Below are positions 36,966 to 47,800 of a stretch of DNA of 64,000 nt, one piece after another. The stretch is from Aeromicrobium panaciterrae (GTDB taxonomy: Bacteria > Actinomycetota > Actinomycetes > Propionibacteriales > Nocardioidaceae), in assembly GCF_031457275.1 (NCBI RefSeq), contig NZ_JAVDWH010000001.1, positions 1,240,001 through 1,304,000 on the forward strand, written 5' to 3'. The position numbers were made by a program, and so were the translations under genes. The notes under the pieces are model-generated. The model was given only the letters and a program-made list of their open reading frames with translations, did not search any database and was not told the origin of the DNA. How positions within the stretch are numbered: position 1 is the stretch's first letter; each line of letters starts with the position of its first letter.

Positions 36966-38111
36966 TTGCAGCGAACGATCTTCAACGAGGACCACGAGGC
37001 ATTCCGTGCCTCCTGTGCGGCATTCCTCGCCAAGCATGTCGAGCCCAATCTCGAGAAGTACCTTGAGGAAAAGGCCCTTCCACGTGACTTCTGGCTCGCA
37101 GCCGGAGCTGAGGGCTTCCTCGGCCTTGAGATCCCCGAGGAGTTCGGCGGCGCCGAGGCCGACGACTTCCGCTTCAATGCGGTCTTGGATGAAGAGCTGA
37201 GCAAGCTCAACGCCGCACTCGCATCGTGCGTCGCGATCCATACCGACATCGCCGTCCCCTATCTCGTGGACCTGTGCACCGACGAGCAGAAGGCTCGCTG
37301 GCTCCCGGGTTGTGTGACCGGCGAAATCCTCACCGCTATCGCGATGACAGAGCCCGGTGGTGGCTCTGACCTGGCGGCGCTCAAGACGACGGGCGTCCGT
37401 GACGGTGACGAGTGGGTCATCAACGGTTCCAAGACGTTCATCACGAACGGTTTCTCCGCCGATCTCGTGATCACCGCCGTACGCACCTCGCCCGAAAAGG
37501 GAGCGAAGGGCATCAGCCTGTTCGCGATCGAAGCGACCGATCCCGGCTTCAGCCGTGGACGCAAGCTCGACAAGGTCGGCCAGAGCGAAGCGGACACGGC
37601 AGAGCTGTTCTTCGAGAACGTACGTCTCGGCGACGATCGTCTGATCGGCGAAGTCGACCAAGGCTTCATCTACATGATGCAGCGTCTCCCGCAGGAGCGA
37701 ATCAGCTGCTCCGTGTCGAACGTCGCGCACGCCAAGCAGATCCTCGGCGAGACGATCCAGTACGCCCACGACCGCCAGGCGTTCAAGCAGCCGATCGGCA
37801 GCCTGCAGCACAACAAGTTCCTGCTCGCTGAGCTGGTGACCAAGATTGAGGTCGCCGAGACGTTCGTCGATGCGGCCGTGCTCGCGCACACGCGTGGCGA
37901 GGCGACAGCTACCGATGCAGCCAAGGCAAAGTGGTGGTCGTCGGAGATTCAGAACGACGTCCTGGACCACTGTGTCCAACTCCATGGCGGGTACGGATAC
38001 ATGAACGAGTACCGTGTCGCTCGCGCCTGGCGAGATGCCCGGGTCAGCAAGATCTGGGCTGGTTCGAACGAGATCATGAAAGAGCTCATAGGCCGAGACC
38101 TCGGTTTCTGA
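36966..38111 (+). CDS. acyl-CoA dehydrogenase
   Basis: This 381-residue FAD enzyme oxidises acyl-CoA to enoyl-CoA. Conserved segments are AMTEPGGGSDLAALKTT, FITNG, GKISL-like KGISLFAIE, HDRQAFKQPIG and HGGYGYMNEYRVAR. The usual late Glu of short/medium-chain enzymes is Ala (KIWAGSNEIM); QER at about residue 240 may supply the base as in long-chain or isovaleryl types. TTG 36966 is chosen because QRTIFNEDHEAF is the usual N-terminus, AAAGG lies seven bases upstream, and earlier starts would read through the operator. Confidence 0.88.
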   Translation: MQRTIFNEDHEAFRASCAAFLAKHVEPNLEKYLEEKALPRDFWLAAGAEGFLGLEIPEEFGGAEADDFRFNAVLDEELSKLNAALASCVAIHTDIAVPYLVDLCTDEQKARWLPGCVTGEILTAIAMTEPGGGSDLAALKTTGVRDGDEWVINGSKTFITNGFSADLVITAVRTSPEKGAKGISLFAIEATDPGFSRGRKLDKVGQSEADTAELFFENVRLGDDRLIGEVDQGFIYMMQRLPQERISCSVSNVAHAKQILGETIQYAHDRQAFKQPIGSLQHNKFLLAELVTKIEVAETFVDAAVLAHTRGEATATDAAKAKWWSSEIQNDVLDHCVQLHGGYGYMNEYRVARAWRDARVSKIWAGSNEIMKELIGRDLGF

Positions 38112-38148
38112 GTCCAACACGCTGTTTGCATAACGGAAGGCACCACTG

Positions 38149-39369
38149 ATGACTGAAGCCGTAATCGTCTCCACCGCTCGCTCGCCGATCGGCCGCGCAT
38201 TCAAGGGCTCGCTCAAGGACATGCGCCCCGATGACCTCACGGTCCAGATGGTGCAGGCAGCGTTGGCCAAGGTGCCGGGACTCGATCCCAAGGACATCGT
38301 CGACCTCCACCTCGGTGTCGGTCAGCCCGCCGGTGAGAGCGGCTACAACCTCGGTCGCATCGTCTCCGTCCAGGCTGGTTTCGACCACGTACCCGGCGTG
38401 ACGGTCAACCGCTACTGCTCTTCGAGCCTGCAGACCACTCGCATGGCGTTCCACGCGATCAAGGCCGGCGAGGGTGACGTGTTCATCTCGGCCGGTGTCG
38501 AGACCGTGAGCCGTTTCGGCAAGGGCAGCTCGGACGGTATGCCTGATACCAAGAACCCGATCTACGACGACGCGATCGCCCGTACGGCCAAGCGCGAGCA
38601 GGGTGGAGCCGCCTCGTGGAGCGATCCGCGCGAAGACGGTGATGTTCCGGACGTCTACATCCAGATGGGTCAGACGGCAGAGAACGTCCAGCAGAAGCTC
38701 GGCATGAGCCGCGAAGAGCAGGACGAGTTCGGCGTACGTAGCCAGAACCTCGCCGAGAAGGCCATCAACGACGGCTTCTGGGCCAAGGACATCACGCCCG
38801 TGACCCTGCCCGACGGCTCGGTCGTCAGCCTGGACGACGGACCTCGTGCCGGCGTCACGCTCGAGGCTGTGTCGCAGCTCAAGCCCGTCTTCCGTCCCGA
38901 CGGCACCATCACGGCCGGCAACTGCTGTCCCCTCAACGACGGCGCAGCTGCTGTCGTGATCATGAGCGACACCAAGGCCAAGGAACTCGGTCTCACCCCG
39001 CTCGCGCGCATCGTGTCGACCGCGGTCACCGGTCTCTCGCCCGAGATCATGGGCCTCGGCCCCGTTGAAGCGATTCCGGCCGCGCTGCGCAACGCAGGCA
39101 TGAGCCTGGACGACATCGACCTCTACGAGATCAACGAGGCGTTTGCAGTTCAGTCGTGGGGCTCGGCGAAGGTGCTCGGCATCCCGATGGACAAGCTCAA
39201 CGTCAACGGTGGAGCAATCGCGATTGGTCACCCATTCGGTATGACCGGTGCTCGCATCACCAGCACGCTGATCAACTCGCTGCAGCACCACGACAAGCAG
39301 TTCGGCGTCGAGTCGATGTGTGTCGGCGGTGGCCAGGGTATGGCCATGGTCATCGAGCGCCTCACCTGA
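38149..39369 (+). CDS. fadA: acetyl-CoA C-acyltransferase (thiolase)
   Basis: This 406-residue thiolase has Cys90 in RYCSSSLQTT, the NEAFA motif, His in GGAIAIGHPFGMTGAR and the late Cys in SMCVGGGQGM. It cleaves 3-oxoacyl-CoA and forms a degradation operon with the acyl-CoA dehydrogenase 37 bases upstream and the SDR that overlaps its stop. GGAAGG lies before the ATG. The sequence class resembles degradative FadA rather than the acetoacetyl-CoA thiolase at 20.1 kb. Confidence 0.92.
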   Translation: MTEAVIVSTARSPIGRAFKGSLKDMRPDDLTVQMVQAALAKVPGLDPKDIVDLHLGVGQPAGESGYNLGRIVSVQAGFDHVPGVTVNRYCSSSLQTTRMAFHAIKAGEGDVFISAGVETVSRFGKGSSDGMPDTKNPIYDDAIARTAKREQGGAASWSDPREDGDVPDVYIQMGQTAENVQQKLGMSREEQDEFGVRSQNLAEKAINDGFWAKDITPVTLPDGSVVSLDDGPRAGVTLEAVSQLKPVFRPDGTITAGNCCPLNDGAAAVVIMSDTKAKELGLTPLARIVSTAVTGLSPEIMGLGPVEAIPAALRNAGMSLDDIDLYEINEAFAVQSWGSAKVLGIPMDKLNVNGGAIAIGHPFGMTGARITSTLINSLQHHDKQFGVESMCVGGGQGMAMVIERLT

Positions 39370-40124
39370 TGACTCGCCGCTTCGACGGCAAGGTCGCGAT
39401 TGTCACCGGCGCAAGCCGGGGCATCGGCCTTGCCATCGCGGAGCGACTCGTTGCTGATGGTGCGAAGGTGTGCATCACGGCTCGCAAGGCTGATGCGCTG
39501 GCGGAGGCGGTCGAGGCTCTCGGAGGTCACGAGAATGCGATCTTCTCAGCCGGCGCGGCCGACGACGAGGCGCATCAGGCAGCCGCTGTAGCGGCGACTC
39601 TCGATGCGTTTGGTCGGATCGACTTCCTGGTCAACAACACGGGCATCAACCCGACGTACGGGCGGATGATCGACGTCGATCTGGGCGCGGCTGAGAAGAC
39701 TTTCCGGGTCAACGTGATCTCGTCGATCGCGTGGGCACAGAAGGTCTATCACGCATGGATGGGCGAAAACGGGGGAGCGATCGTCAACGTCGCGTCCGTC
39801 GCAGGCCTCAAGCCTGCGCCCGGGATCGGAGTCTATGGAGCGTCGAAGTCCGGCGTCATCCATGTGACCGAGGAGCTAGCCGTCGAGCTGGGTCCGGACA
39901 TCCGGGTCAATGCTGTCGCGCCAGCCGTCGTCAAGACGAAGTTCGCCGCTGCTCTCTATGAGGGCAAGGAGGACGAGGTGTCGGCCGCCTACCCGCTCAA
40001 GCGTCTCGGCGTTCCGGGCGATGTTGGCTCGGTTGTTGCATTCCTGCTGTCCGAGGACGCTGCGTGGGTCACAGGCCAGACCCTCACGATCGATGGCGGA
40101 CTGCTGCTCACCGGCGGCGTCTGA
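39369..40124 (+). CDS. short-chain dehydrogenase/reductase
   Basis: This 251-residue SDR has the NAD(P) motif VTGASRGIG, NNTG in place of NNAG, catalytic Ser in VASVAG and YGASK. It is FabG-like and may act on 3-hydroxyacyl-CoA between the dehydrogenase and the thiolase. The ATG overlaps the thiolase stop by one base (TGATG). It ends one base before the convergent TetR gene. Confidence 0.88.
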   Translation: MTRRFDGKVAIVTGASRGIGLAIAERLVADGAKVCITARKADALAEAVEALGGHENAIFSAGAADDEAHQAAAVAATLDAFGRIDFLVNNTGINPTYGRMIDVDLGAAEKTFRVNVISSIAWAQKVYHAWMGENGGAIVNVASVAGLKPAPGIGVYGASKSGVIHVTEELAVELGPDIRVNAVAPAVVKTKFAAALYEGKEDEVSAAYPLKRLGVPGDVGSVVAFLLSEDAAWVTGQTLTIDGGLLLTGGV

Positions 40125-40125
40125 C

Positions 40126-40692
40126 CTAGGGCGTCGTCACAGCTCGCCAGCACGCCTCGATCAGCGGATCCACCAAGGATTCGTCGACGCTCCGTTGACT
40201 GGCCGTGAGCCGGACGACTGGGCCAACGGCCAGGTCGAAGAGAACTTCAGGCGGCAGATCAACCATCTGCTCGAGCAGGGCGGCGACCACCGGCGAAGAC
40301 ATCAGCGGATCGTCGAGTGCGGCGATCGCCTTTTCGTGAGCGATCTCTGCGTACGGCGAACTGTCTGCCTGCACCAGAAATCGCGCTCGATCAGGATCGG
40401 CCTCGAGGTGGTGCTGGACGCCAGTCCAGAGCTGGGCGAACTGGTCCCGAGACGTGGCTTTGGCGTCCACGCTGGCCAGGGCTGCCTCGCCCAAGCCCTG
40501 CTTGACCTCGAGGTAGGTGGCGAGCACCAGTTCGTCCTTCGACGCGTAGTGGACGTATGCGGTACCCGTCGCGACCCCGGCCTCTTTGGCGATCGCAGCC
40601 ATGGAGGTGCCATGGAATCCGTCGCGGGCGACCAGCCGGATCAGAGCGTGACGAACCGCCTCCGCCCGATCGACCGCGACAGGGGAGGTCAT
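40126..40692 (-). CDS. TetR-family regulator
   Basis: The 188-residue regulator has a helix-turn-helix around residues 30-52 (SMAAIAKEAGVATGTAYVHYASKDEL). Its start overlaps the stop of the upstream SDR by four bases (40689-40692), so both are one operon. The TGAATG-TT-CATTCA site before the SDR is a good candidate for its own operator, giving autoregulation with the oxidoreductase. Confidence 0.87.
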   Translation of the reverse strand: MTSPVAVDRAEAVRHALIRLVARDGFHGTSMAAIAKEAGVATGTAYVHYASKDELVLATYLEVKQGLGEAALASVDAKATSRDQFAQLWTGVQHHLEADPDRARFLVQADSSPYAEIAHEKAIAALDDPLMSSPVVAALLEQMVDLPPEVLFDLAVGPVVRLTASQRSVDESLVDPLIEACWRAVTTP

Positions 40693-41630
40693 TTCGATCG
40701 CACAGCCTGTGCCACGTCGAGAGTCACGCCGGTCTCACGCTCGGACACGTCCCAGAGCTCCTGGACGTGCTTGTCGAGTCCGATGCGTCGAAGGATGGGG
40801 CGGTTGACGGCGGCCCCGTTCGAAGCGAAGAGAGGACCGTACATCTGACCGCCCTTGGCCTTCGGGTCGGTCGCAGCACGCAGCTGCGGGCGGGCGCCCA
40901 CATGGGGCTTCATGCCGGTGCGAGCGGCAAGGAACTCCGAGGCACTCCCCAGCCATCCTGCGCCGCCCTCGGCCGAGGTGGTGGTCTGTAGGTCCGTCCG
41001 GGAGAGACCTGGATGGGCGAGAAGGCTCTGGGTCGAGACGCCGGCTTCGACGAACTTCTTCTGAAGCCCCAGACCGAAGTGGTAGTTGGCCAACTTGGCC
41101 TGCCCGTAGGAGCGCCAGGCGCCGTAGTTGCCCTTCATGTGCGGATTGTCGGGGTCAATCGGCGTGCCCTGGAAGCGGGCGATGCTGGTGACAGTGACGA
41201 CTCGAGCTCCATCCGTACTGACGATCGCGGGGAGGAGGTGCGCGGTGAAGGCGAAGTGACCAAGGTGGTCCACACCCAGCTGCATCTCGAACCCGTCGAC
41301 GGTGGTGCGCTCAGGCATGGCCATCACACCGGCGTTGTTGATCAGCAAGTCTATCGATGAGTGCTTTGCCAGGATCTTGTCGGCAGCCGCCGCGGTCGAA
41401 GCGAGGTCGCCGAGGTCGAGGGGCACGAGCTCGAGCGAGGCTTTGGGGTGTTTGGCTTGGATGCGTTCGACAGCGTCCTTGGCCTTGTCTTGGTTGCGCA
41501 CGGCCATCACCACGTGTGCACCGGCACCGGCCAGGGCTTCGGCGGACTCGAGGCCGAGACCTCCATTGGCGCCTGTGACGACCGCCGTACGGCCGGACTG
41601 GTCGGGGATGTCGTTCTGGGTCCAACTCAT
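40689..41630 (-). CDS. retinol-dehydrogenase-like SDR oxidoreductase
   Basis: This 313-residue SDR has VTGANGGLG, LINNAGVM, a catalytic region VTVTSIARFQG and YGQAKLAN, the pattern of the light-dependent protochlorophyllide/retinol-dehydrogenase-like branch. The substrate is unknown. ATG 41630 follows AGGAG by five bases; the frame is open further upstream through the operator. Coupled to its TetR regulator, it is likely an inducible detoxifying or lipid-modifying reductase. Confidence 0.87.
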   Translation of the reverse strand: MSWTQNDIPDQSGRTAVVTGANGGLGLESAEALAGAGAHVVMAVRNQDKAKDAVERIQAKHPKASLELVPLDLGDLASTAAAADKILAKHSSIDLLINNAGVMAMPERTTVDGFEMQLGVDHLGHFAFTAHLLPAIVSTDGARVVTVTSIARFQGTPIDPDNPHMKGNYGAWRSYGQAKLANYHFGLGLQKKFVEAGVSTQSLLAHPGLSRTDLQTTTSAEGGAGWLGSASEFLAARTGMKPHVGARPQLRAATDPKAKGGQMYGPLFASNGAAVNRPILRRIGLDKHVQELWDVSERETGVTLDVAQAVRSK

Positions 41631-41645
41631 CGGAGCTCCTATGAC

Positions 41646-41659
41646 TGAATGTTCATTCA
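41646..41659. promoter_or_regulatory. TetR operator before SDR/TetR pair
   Basis: TGAATG-TT-CATTCA is a perfect inverted repeat 15 bases upstream of the SDR start. Position and form fit a TetR operator, most simply that of the TetR encoded second in the operon. Confidence 0.65.
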
Positions 41660-41712
41660 TTCTGCGCTCCTGATCGAGGATCGGTCAACAGGGCGTGATC
41701 CACATCTCTTGA

Positions 41713-41761
41713 AAAACATGAGGAAAACCTCGCATTAAAGTTGAGGTTTCCCTCATGTTTT
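41713..41761. promoter_or_regulatory. fas promoter with paired TGAGG-N4-CCTCA operators
   Basis: Two 14-base sites, TGAGGAAAACCTCG (41719-41732) and TGAGGTTTCCCTCA (41742-41755), lie on either side of TAAAGT (41736-41741), a fitting -10 box. Including flanks, AAAACATGAGGAAAACCTC (41713-41731) and GAGGTTTCCCTCATGTTTT (41743-41761) are inverted repeats with one mismatch in 19. The same motif pair precedes the carboxyltransferase gene at 53.7 kb. Confidence 0.8.
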
Positions 41762-41818
41762 GCGAGACTGGGGTTACCGCCCGTCGATCCCGAGACGGCA
41801 GTACCCGAGGGAACTCAC

Positions 41819-44800
41819 GTGACGACCATCGACACATCGCTTGCCCCGACCCGCACTTCTGAGCGCCGCGGCGCTCTCGTTGACCGCATCGTCGACGGCG
41901 CCCCTTACGCAGTGGGCTTTGGCGGACAGGGTGCCTCGTGGCTGGAGCCGCTGGCCGATCTCGTACGTGACTTCGCCCTGGAGGCGGACCTCGAAGCCCT
42001 GGTGAGTCAGGCCGAGGCAAAGCTCGTTCCTGTCGCTGGCGAGCTCGCTCGCGCTGGCATCACCTTCACGCCTCTGGCGTGGGTTGACGTTCTTGCTGTG
42101 GGGGAGTCGGCCGAAGACGACGACGCTCCTGAGCTGCCCGACACCGACATGCTTGGTACGCCTGGCGTCTCGTTGCCCGGAATCCTTCTGACGCAGCTCG
42201 CCGGGATCCGCGCTCTGCACCGTCAGGGCATTGACACCCAGGTCATCAAGCCGTCCGCCGTGATCGGACACTCGCAGGGCCTCATCGCAGCGCAGTCGCT
42301 CGCCGGTGTCGACGACGTGGAGCTGCTGGCGATCGCACGTCTCGTTGGCGCAGCAGGACAGTTGGTCGGCCGTCGTCGCGGGCTGCTCGGCAACTCGATG
42401 CTGAGCATCTCGAACGTACGCCCCGAGCGCATCGACGAAATCCTCGCTGAGCTGCCGGCATCCCTTCGGGTCGTGGCGCGTATGCGCAACGGTCGTCGGA
42501 GTGTCGTCATCAGCGGTCCGGCCAGCAGCCTCCACGTCGTACAGGCCCATCTCGAAGAGGTTGCAGCTGCTGAGAAGGCCGAGCGTGACCGCAAGACAAC
42601 CGGCGGCACTCCGTTCGCCCCGGTCATCGAGCCGCTGACATCGCAGCTGGCGTTCCACCACCCTGATCTCGCCGAGGCCGCAGACCTCGTCGCGACCTGG
42701 GCGACCGCCTGTGGCATCGACGCCGAACGTGCTCGCGATCTCGCGAAGCGCTCGCTCGTCGACCCGGTCGACTGGGTCGAGTCCCTCGAGACAGCCATGA
42801 ACTCCGGCGCCACCTGGATCCTTGATCTGGGGCCCGGCGACATCGCCGCACGCCTTTCGGCTCGCGAGCTGCGTACGCGCGGCGTTGGCATCATCGCCAC
42901 GACGACACGTCGTGGTCACCGTGAGCTCGTCGCGGCTGGTGCGGCTCCGCGCCTAGCGACTCCGTGGTCGGCCTATGCGCCCAGCGTCGTCACCCTGCCG
43001 GACGGCAGCATCCACGCCGAAACTCGCTTCACTCGTTTGACCGGCAAGTCGCCGATCCTGCTCGCCGGAATGACGCCGACAACGGTTGACGCCAAGATCG
43101 TCGCGGCAGCCGCCAACGCGGGTTTCTGGGCCGAGCTCGCCGGTGGCGGACAGGTCACCGAGCCGATCTTCGCCGACCGCGTCGCTGAGCTGAACGAGTT
43201 GCTGACTCCTGGCAGCACGTTCCAGTTCAACTCGCTGTTCCTCGACCCGTACCTCTGGAAGCTGCAGCTCGGTCAGAAGCGCCTCGTCCAGCGGGCACGC
43301 GCCGCTGGTGCACCCATCGACGCGGTCATCGTCACCGCGGGCATCCCTGAACTTGAAGAAGCCGTCGCACTTGTCTCCGAGCTGCGCGACGCCGACATCA
43401 CGCATGTCGTCTTCAAGCCCGGCACGGTCAAGCAGATCCGCCAGGTTGTCGCGATCGCCAAGGAAGTCGCTCCGACTCCGATCATCGTCCAGATCGAGGG
43501 AGGCAAGGCTGGCGGTCACCACTCGTGGGAAGACCTCGACGACCTGCTCCTCGCCACCTACGGCGAACTGCGCGCTCTCGACAACGTCGTCGTCTGCGTC
43601 GGCGGCGGCATCGGTACGCCCGAGGTCGCTGCGGCCTATCTGTCCGGTGAGTGGGCTCGTCGCCACGACTTCCCCCTGATGCCGCTCGACGGCATCCTCG
43701 TCGGCACCGCTGCCATGGCAACGCTCGAGGCGACCACGGCTCCTGATGTGAAGCAGCTGCTGGTCGACACCCGTGGCACCGGTTCATGGATCGGCGCTGG
43801 CACAGCCAAGGGCGGCATGGCCTCCAGCCTCAGCCAGCTCGGCGCTGACATCCACGAGATCGACAACACCGCCTCGCGTACGGGCCACCTGCTCGACGAG
43901 GTCGCCGGTGACGCCGAAGCCGTTGCCGAACGTCGTGACGAGATCATCGACGCGCTCAATCGCACGGCCAAGCCCTACTTCGGCGATGTCGCAACCATGA
44001 CGTACGCGCAGTGGCTCAGTCGCTTCCTCGAGCTGAGCGGTACCCCGACGTGGCTCGACATCACGATGCAGGAGCGGTTCACCGCAATGCTGCAGCGCGC
44101 TGAAGCTCGCCTTCACTCTGCCGATCGCGGCACGATCCCGACATTGTTCGCCAACGAGTCCAGCGTTGCCTTCGGGGCGACCGCGCTCGACGTGCTGCTT
44201 CGTGCGTACCCCGAAGCTGCCGAAGTGACTCTGCACCCGGGTGACGTGCTGTTCTTCGTCGACCAGTGCAAGACGCCCGGCAAGCCCGTCAACTTCGTAC
44301 CCGTCCTCGACCAGGACGTACGTCGCTGGTGGCGCTCCGACTCGCTCTGGCAGGCACACGATGCCCGCTATGGCGCCGATCAGGTCTGCGTCATCCCCGG
44401 ACCTGTCTCCGTCGGCGGCATCGATCGCGTCGATGAGCCCGTGGCCGAGCTTCTGCGCCGCTTTGAGGACGCCACCATCGATGGCCTGCTTGCTTCCGGT
44501 CGTGCACCGCAGCGCGTTGCAGGTCGTCGCCGCGTCGACGGTGCGGGAGACGTGCTGTCACTCGTGCTCGCCGCTCCCGACCTGGTTTGGGCTGGTCGTA
44601 CGGTTCGCAACCCCGTTCACCGCCTCGGCGCCGACTGGGTCATCGTCGACCCCGAGCGCGCTGAGCACCCGGAGACTGGCGCAACGGTCATCGCGATCGA
44701 CGCTCGTACCGCTGAGCTCCACGTACCGCTTGCACGCCCGCTCTCCCTGCGCATCGACCTCGGCGACGCCGTGGTCGCTGGTGCCGCTCCGGTCGTGACC

Positions 44801-47800
44801 ACCGAGATCGCCGCAGAAGCGATGGGTGCATTGGTTGCCGGCGCCGCCGGTGGAACCGTGCCCAAGATTGCGGATGGTCATGCCACAGTCTCGGTCGATT
44901 GGGATCCGGATCTGATCGCTGACCACGCAGGTGTGACGGGCGCAGACGTGCCGGTGCACCCCGTACCTGACGTGCTCGTCGGACTTGCCTGGCCGTCGGT
45001 GTTCGCCGTGCTCGGCGACGTCACGACTGCCGATGGCATCCCTGTTATCGAAGGCATGCTCGACCTGGTTCACCTCGACCACGCCGTCACTCTCGTCGGC
45101 GCACTGCCGACGGCCCCGGCGAAGCTCACGATCGGTGCGACGGTCGAGTCGGTGTCTGACACCGACTATGGCCGTGTCGTCACCGTCGACGTGACCGTCA
45201 CCTCCTCCGGAAATGACATCGCCAACCTCCGAGAACGCTTTGCCATCCGTGGACGTACGGGCGCCGGCGAGCTTGCCGATCCGGCACGCGCTGGCGGTGC
45301 GCTGGGCGAAGATGTCCAGGACACCCCGCGCAAGTCGCGTGGCTCCGCGTCCGTGGTCGCGCCGACCGATCTGCGGGCGTTCGCCGCAGTCACCGGCGAC
45401 CACAACCCGATCCACACCAGCATTGCCGCGGCCCGCCTCGCGGGACTCGGCGATCCGATCGTCCACGGCATGTGGGTGTCGGCCGCCGCGCAGCAAATCG
45501 TCTCCGGTCGCCGCATCACCGGCTGGACGACACGCTTCATGGCGCCCGTACGTCCGGGTGCGACTGTCGACGTCCGCGCTGATCGTGTCGGCCTGGATGC
45601 TGGCGCTGAGGTCCTCGACATCAGCTGCCGCGTCGAGGGTGAGGTCGTCATGGCCGCCACCGCTCGCCTCGAGGCGCCGCGCACGGCGTACGCCTTCCCG
45701 GGTCAGGGCATTCAGCACGCCGGTATGGGTATGGCCGCGTACGCGCGCTCCAAGGCAGCCCGCGAGATCTGGGATCGCGCCGACGCACACACTCGCGAAG
45801 CCCTCGGCTTCTCGATCCTGAATGTCGTCCGCGACAACCCGACGGTTCTCGTCGCTCAGGGCGTCACGCACAAGCACCCCGATGGCGTGCTGTTCCTGAC
45901 CCAGTTCACCCAGGTGGCCATGGCCGTCCTCGGTGCCGCACAGATGGCCGAGCTTCGTGAAGCTGGCGCCTTCGTCGAAGGATCGATCCTCGCGGGTCAC
46001 TCTGTTGGTGAATACAACGCTCTCGCCGCCGTCTCGGGCGTCATCGCTCTCGAAGGTGTTGTCGAGGTTGTCTTCCAGCGCGGTTCGGTCATGCACACGC
46101 TCGTGGAGCGTGACGCTGAGGGACGCAGCGACTACCGCCTCGCGGCGATCCGACCGTCGCAGATCGGACTGGTCGACGACAACGTCAAGGAGTTCGTTGA
46201 CGGGATCGCCGAGCAGTCGGGCGAGTTCCTCCAGATCGTCAACTACAACCTCCGCGACTCGCAGTACGCGATCGCCGGCACCGTACGTGGCCTCGAGATT
46301 CTCGAGACCGCGGTCAACAAACGTCGTGACGAGTTCGGTGGCAAGGGTGCCTTCATCCTGATCCCGGGCATCGATGTGCCGTTCCACTCGACGGTGCTGC
46401 GTGGAGGTGTGCCGGACTTCCGTGCGCGACTCGACGAGCTGCTGCCGCCGACGATCGACCCGGCCATCCTTGCGGGTCGGTACGTACCGAACCTCGTGCC
46501 CAAGCCGTTCTCGCTGGATCGCGCGTTCATCCAGGAGATCGCCGATCTCGTACCGTCTGAGCCGCTCGACGGAGTCCTCGCAGACTTCGCCGCGTGGTCC
46601 AAGAAGCCCGGCGAGCTGTGCCGTGTTGTCCTCATCGAGCTTCTGGCCTGGCAGTTCGCCAGCCCGGTGCGCTGGATCGAGACGCAGGACCTGATGTTCG
46701 GTGAGCTCGGTGTCGAGCGATTCATCGAGGTCGGCGTTGGCCAGGCACCTACGGTCGCCAACCTCGCGTCGCAGACGCTGAAGCTTCCGGGCCGTCACGG
46801 CGGACCTGTCGAGGTGCTCAACTTCGAGCGCGACAGCGCCGCAGTCTTCAGCACCGATGAGGAGATGGTTGAGTTCGAGGAGGATGAGGCAGTAGTCGAG
46901 ATGCCCACCTCGGATGCGGCTTCGCCGAGTGTTCAACTGGTCACCTCGATGACGACCAGTGGTCCGCGTCCTGCTGACATCACCTTCGATGCCGCTGACG
47001 CGACCACGGTCCTCATCGCTTGGTGGACCAAGATGCGCATCGACCAGATCGGTGCCGCCGACTCGATTGAGTCGCTGTGCGATGGAGCGTCCTCTCGACG
47101 CAACCAGCTGCTCGTCGACCTGGGCGGAGAACTCGGCCTCGGTGCCATTGATGGTGCTGCTGACGCTGACCTGCCGACGCTGTCTGGCCAGGTCAAGGGC
47201 CTCGCGCGTGGATACAAGGCCTTCGGCCAGGTACTCACTGAAGCACTCGGCGATCACCTCAAGAAGGTGCTCGGACCGACCGGCAAGCGTCAGGCGTACG
47301 TCGCCGAGCGCGTTACTGACGTCTGGCAGCTGGAACCGGGTTGGGCGAGTCACGTGCTCGCCGAGCTCGCGATGTCGAGCCGCGAGGGTGCAAGTGTTCG
47401 CGGCGGTGACTTCGGTTCGCTCAGTGGCCTCGCCACGGGTGCCGATGTCGACGCTGCGATCGATGCCAGCGTTGCGGCAGTCGCCTCGCGCCACGGTGTG
47501 AGCGTCGACCTCCCGTCGACTGGCGGAGGAGAAGCCACGATTGATGCTGCGGCAATGGCTGAGTTCACCTCGCAGATCACCGGACCTGACGGCGTACTCG
47601 CCTCTGCTGCCCGCCTCGTACTCGACCAGCTCGGTCTCAACGAGCAGCCGATCGTGGCGGAGCCCAACGCGGATGATGCCGAGATTCTTGCTCGCGTCGA
47701 GTCTGAGCTCGGCAGCGACTGGGCCAAGCTCACCGCACCCGCGTTCGATTCTGACAAGGCCGTGCAGCTGGACGACCGTTGGGCCAGCGCACGCGAGGAT

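Noticed and set aside
36852-38297. 481-codon minus-strand frame over the acyl-CoA dehydrogenase
   Set aside because: It crosses the tetR start, the operator and the real gene, and has no family features.
38086-39291. 401-codon minus-strand frame over the thiolase
   Set aside because: The plus strand encodes a thiolase with all catalytic residues, and the reverse frame is compositionally a shadow.
41741-41818. Upstream extension of fas to TTG 41741
   Set aside because: It would translate the operator and -10 region. GTG 41819 has GAGGGA upstream and fits the family N-terminus.
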